In this document: positions 43,161 to 43,897 of the stretch, one piece after another
How positions within the stretch are numbered: position 1 is the stretch's first letter
Layout of the letters: each line of letters starts with the position of its first letter
NCBI GenBank assembly: GCA_002256185.1
Contig: NKIT01000008.1
Coordinates: 19,340 to 63,236 of the forward strand
Length of the DNA: 43,897 nt
Direction: 5' to 3'
Source: Rhodobacteraceae bacterium PARR1
Lineage (GTDB): Bacteria; Pseudomonadota; Alphaproteobacteria; Rhodobacterales; Rhodobacteraceae
The notes under the pieces: generated by a model
What the model saw: the letters and a program-made list of their open reading frames with translations, nothing else
What the model was told of the DNA's origin: nothing
Database searches by the model: none
Position numbers and translations under genes: made by a program

Positions 43161-43897
43161 TGGGCTATATCGACAGCCTTATTGACGCGCGGCGGGCGGG
43201 GCATGTGTCCGATCATATCCATCTGGGTTTGTTCATCGACCCCGAAATGACGCTGGATCAGGCCCAAGAGGCGATGGCCCGCCACCACCTATCGGCACTG
43301 GACCTGTGCGATGCACTGGATGTTGTGGATGTCGGCTGCGGCTTTGGCGGCACGCTGCGCAGGATTGATAAGGATTTCTTAGGTAAGTTGACAGCTGTCA
43401 ACATCGACCCCCGCCAGATCGCCCTTGCGCGTGAAGGAGCGTGGCGCAACCCCGTGGACTGGCTGACCTGCGACGCATCCGCCTTTTCCGAAGGGCGTAT
43501 GGCTTGGGCCGACCGTATCCTGTCGCTTGAGGCGATGTTTCATTTCCCCGACCCCAAGACGTTTTTCGCCACTTGTGCAAAGGCATTGCGACCGGGGGGA
43601 AAGCTGGTCGTCAGCACGATCCTGCTGGATCGCAGCCCCTCAGCCCATGCCGTGGCCCAAGGTTTCGCCCCTTGGCCGGTGCCAGAGATGAGCTTGGACG
43701 ATCTGACAGCGATGGCAATTGCCGAGGGCTTCAAGGTGCAAGACATCCAGAACCTCGCCCCGCTGACCCTGCCGGGGTTTGACTGGATGTGCCCACCCGC
43801 ACCACCCGAAATCACCGACCATCCGGTGATCGAACTGCGGCGCCTGTTTCAGACAGGTCAGGCCTCCTATCCGATGCTGGTGCTTCAGGCGGGCGGG
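43157..43897 (+). CDS. SAM-dependent methyltransferase, 3' truncated by the window edge
   Basis: This gene is missing from the ORF track because the frame has no stop before the window ends; 247 codons are visible. It starts MMGYIDSLIDARRAGHVSDH at an ATG overlapping the oxygenase stop (ATGA). Motif I of class I methyltransferases is clear (VVDVGCGFGGTL), followed by the SAM-ribose-binding acidic region (AVNIDPRQIALAREGA). Next come WLTCDASAFSE and a motif with LSLEAMFHFPDP, then KALRPGGKLVVSTILLD. This resembles small-molecule C-, N- or O-methyltransferases. Together with the oxygenase it suggests a tailoring step on a small metabolite. Confidence 0.88.
   Translation, partial: MMGYIDSLIDARRAGHVSDHIHLGLFIDPEMTLDQAQEAMARHHLSALDLCDALDVVDVGCGFGGTLRRIDKDFLGKLTAVNIDPRQIALAREGAWRNPVDWLTCDASAFSEGRMAWADRILSLEAMFHFPDPKTFFATCAKALRPGGKLVVSTILLDRSPSAHAVAQGFAPWPVPEMSLDDLTAMAIAEGFKVQDIQNLAPLTLPGFDWMCPPAPPEITDHPVIELRRLFQTGQASYPMLVLQAGG

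Overview
The window is GC-rich, densely packed DNA with short intergenic gaps. Protein style and gene content (a complete thu trehalose operon, several sugar ABC importers, an N-methylproline-demethylase-type flavoprotein pair, a 7TM-DISM sensor kinase) suggest an alphaproteobacterium, most likely Rhodobacteraceae/Paracoccaceae. This is inference from gene content and protein appearance; no search was run. No rRNA, tRNA, CRISPR array, insertion sequence or prophage was seen.

Layout. (1) 1-1168: 3' part of a chemotaxis receptor. (2) 1184-5218, minus: two tandem flavin/Fe-S/FAD oxidoreductases of the trimethylamine-dehydrogenase type, probably demethylating a secondary or tertiary amine. (3) 5514-8936: a small ORF, then a 7TM-DISM histidine kinase, its OmpR-type regulator and a small downstream ORF. 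(4) 8992-16298, minus: thuR-thuEFGKAB in the order known from Sinorhizobium meliloti, for trehalose/maltitol/sucrose-type disaccharides. Divergent from it is an L-fucose/L-arabinose-isomerase-like gene. (5) 18018-19971: succinyl-CoA:3-ketoacid CoA-transferase (scoAB), divergent from a PAS-LuxR regulator that looks broken by an internal deletion. (6) 20034-33946: an L-arabinose-oligosaccharide locus with GH127, GH51, an ArsR-type regulator carrying a large C-terminal domain, a LacI regulator, a GH2 enzyme, a complete ABC importer and an aldo/keto reductase. An unrecognised 250-aa gene ends this operon. (7) 34701-35427: small membrane-protein genes. (8) 35643-42125, minus: a third sugar operon (LacI, binding protein, two permeases, GH32/43-like hydrolase, ATPase). 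(9) 42342-43897: a putative 2-oxoglutarate/Fe(II) oxygenase overlapping a truncated SAM methyltransferase.

How it fits together. Three ABC importers bring in oligosaccharides. The glycosidases lack visible signal peptides, so hydrolysis is probably cytoplasmic: the cell imports short oligomers and trims them inside. Each locus has its own regulator, and candidate operators can be read directly. In the thu region there is a 16-bp palindrome centred on GAAGCGCTTC plus two relatives. In front of the third operon there are two overlapping copies of one 16-bp near-palindrome. A GATAT(GT/AC)ATC-type element recurs upstream of GH127, GH51 and the arabinose importer, with a weaker relative upstream of the ArsR-type gene. 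All three binding-protein/permease junctions carry GC-rich hairpins, which could give the excess of binding protein these systems need.

Several starts were moved from the ORF track to match ribosome binding sites. These include thuF, thuR, scoB, GH127, GH51, the fucose-isomerase-like gene, the arabinose binding protein and first permease, the oxygenase, the response regulator and the third LacI gene (proposed TTG start).
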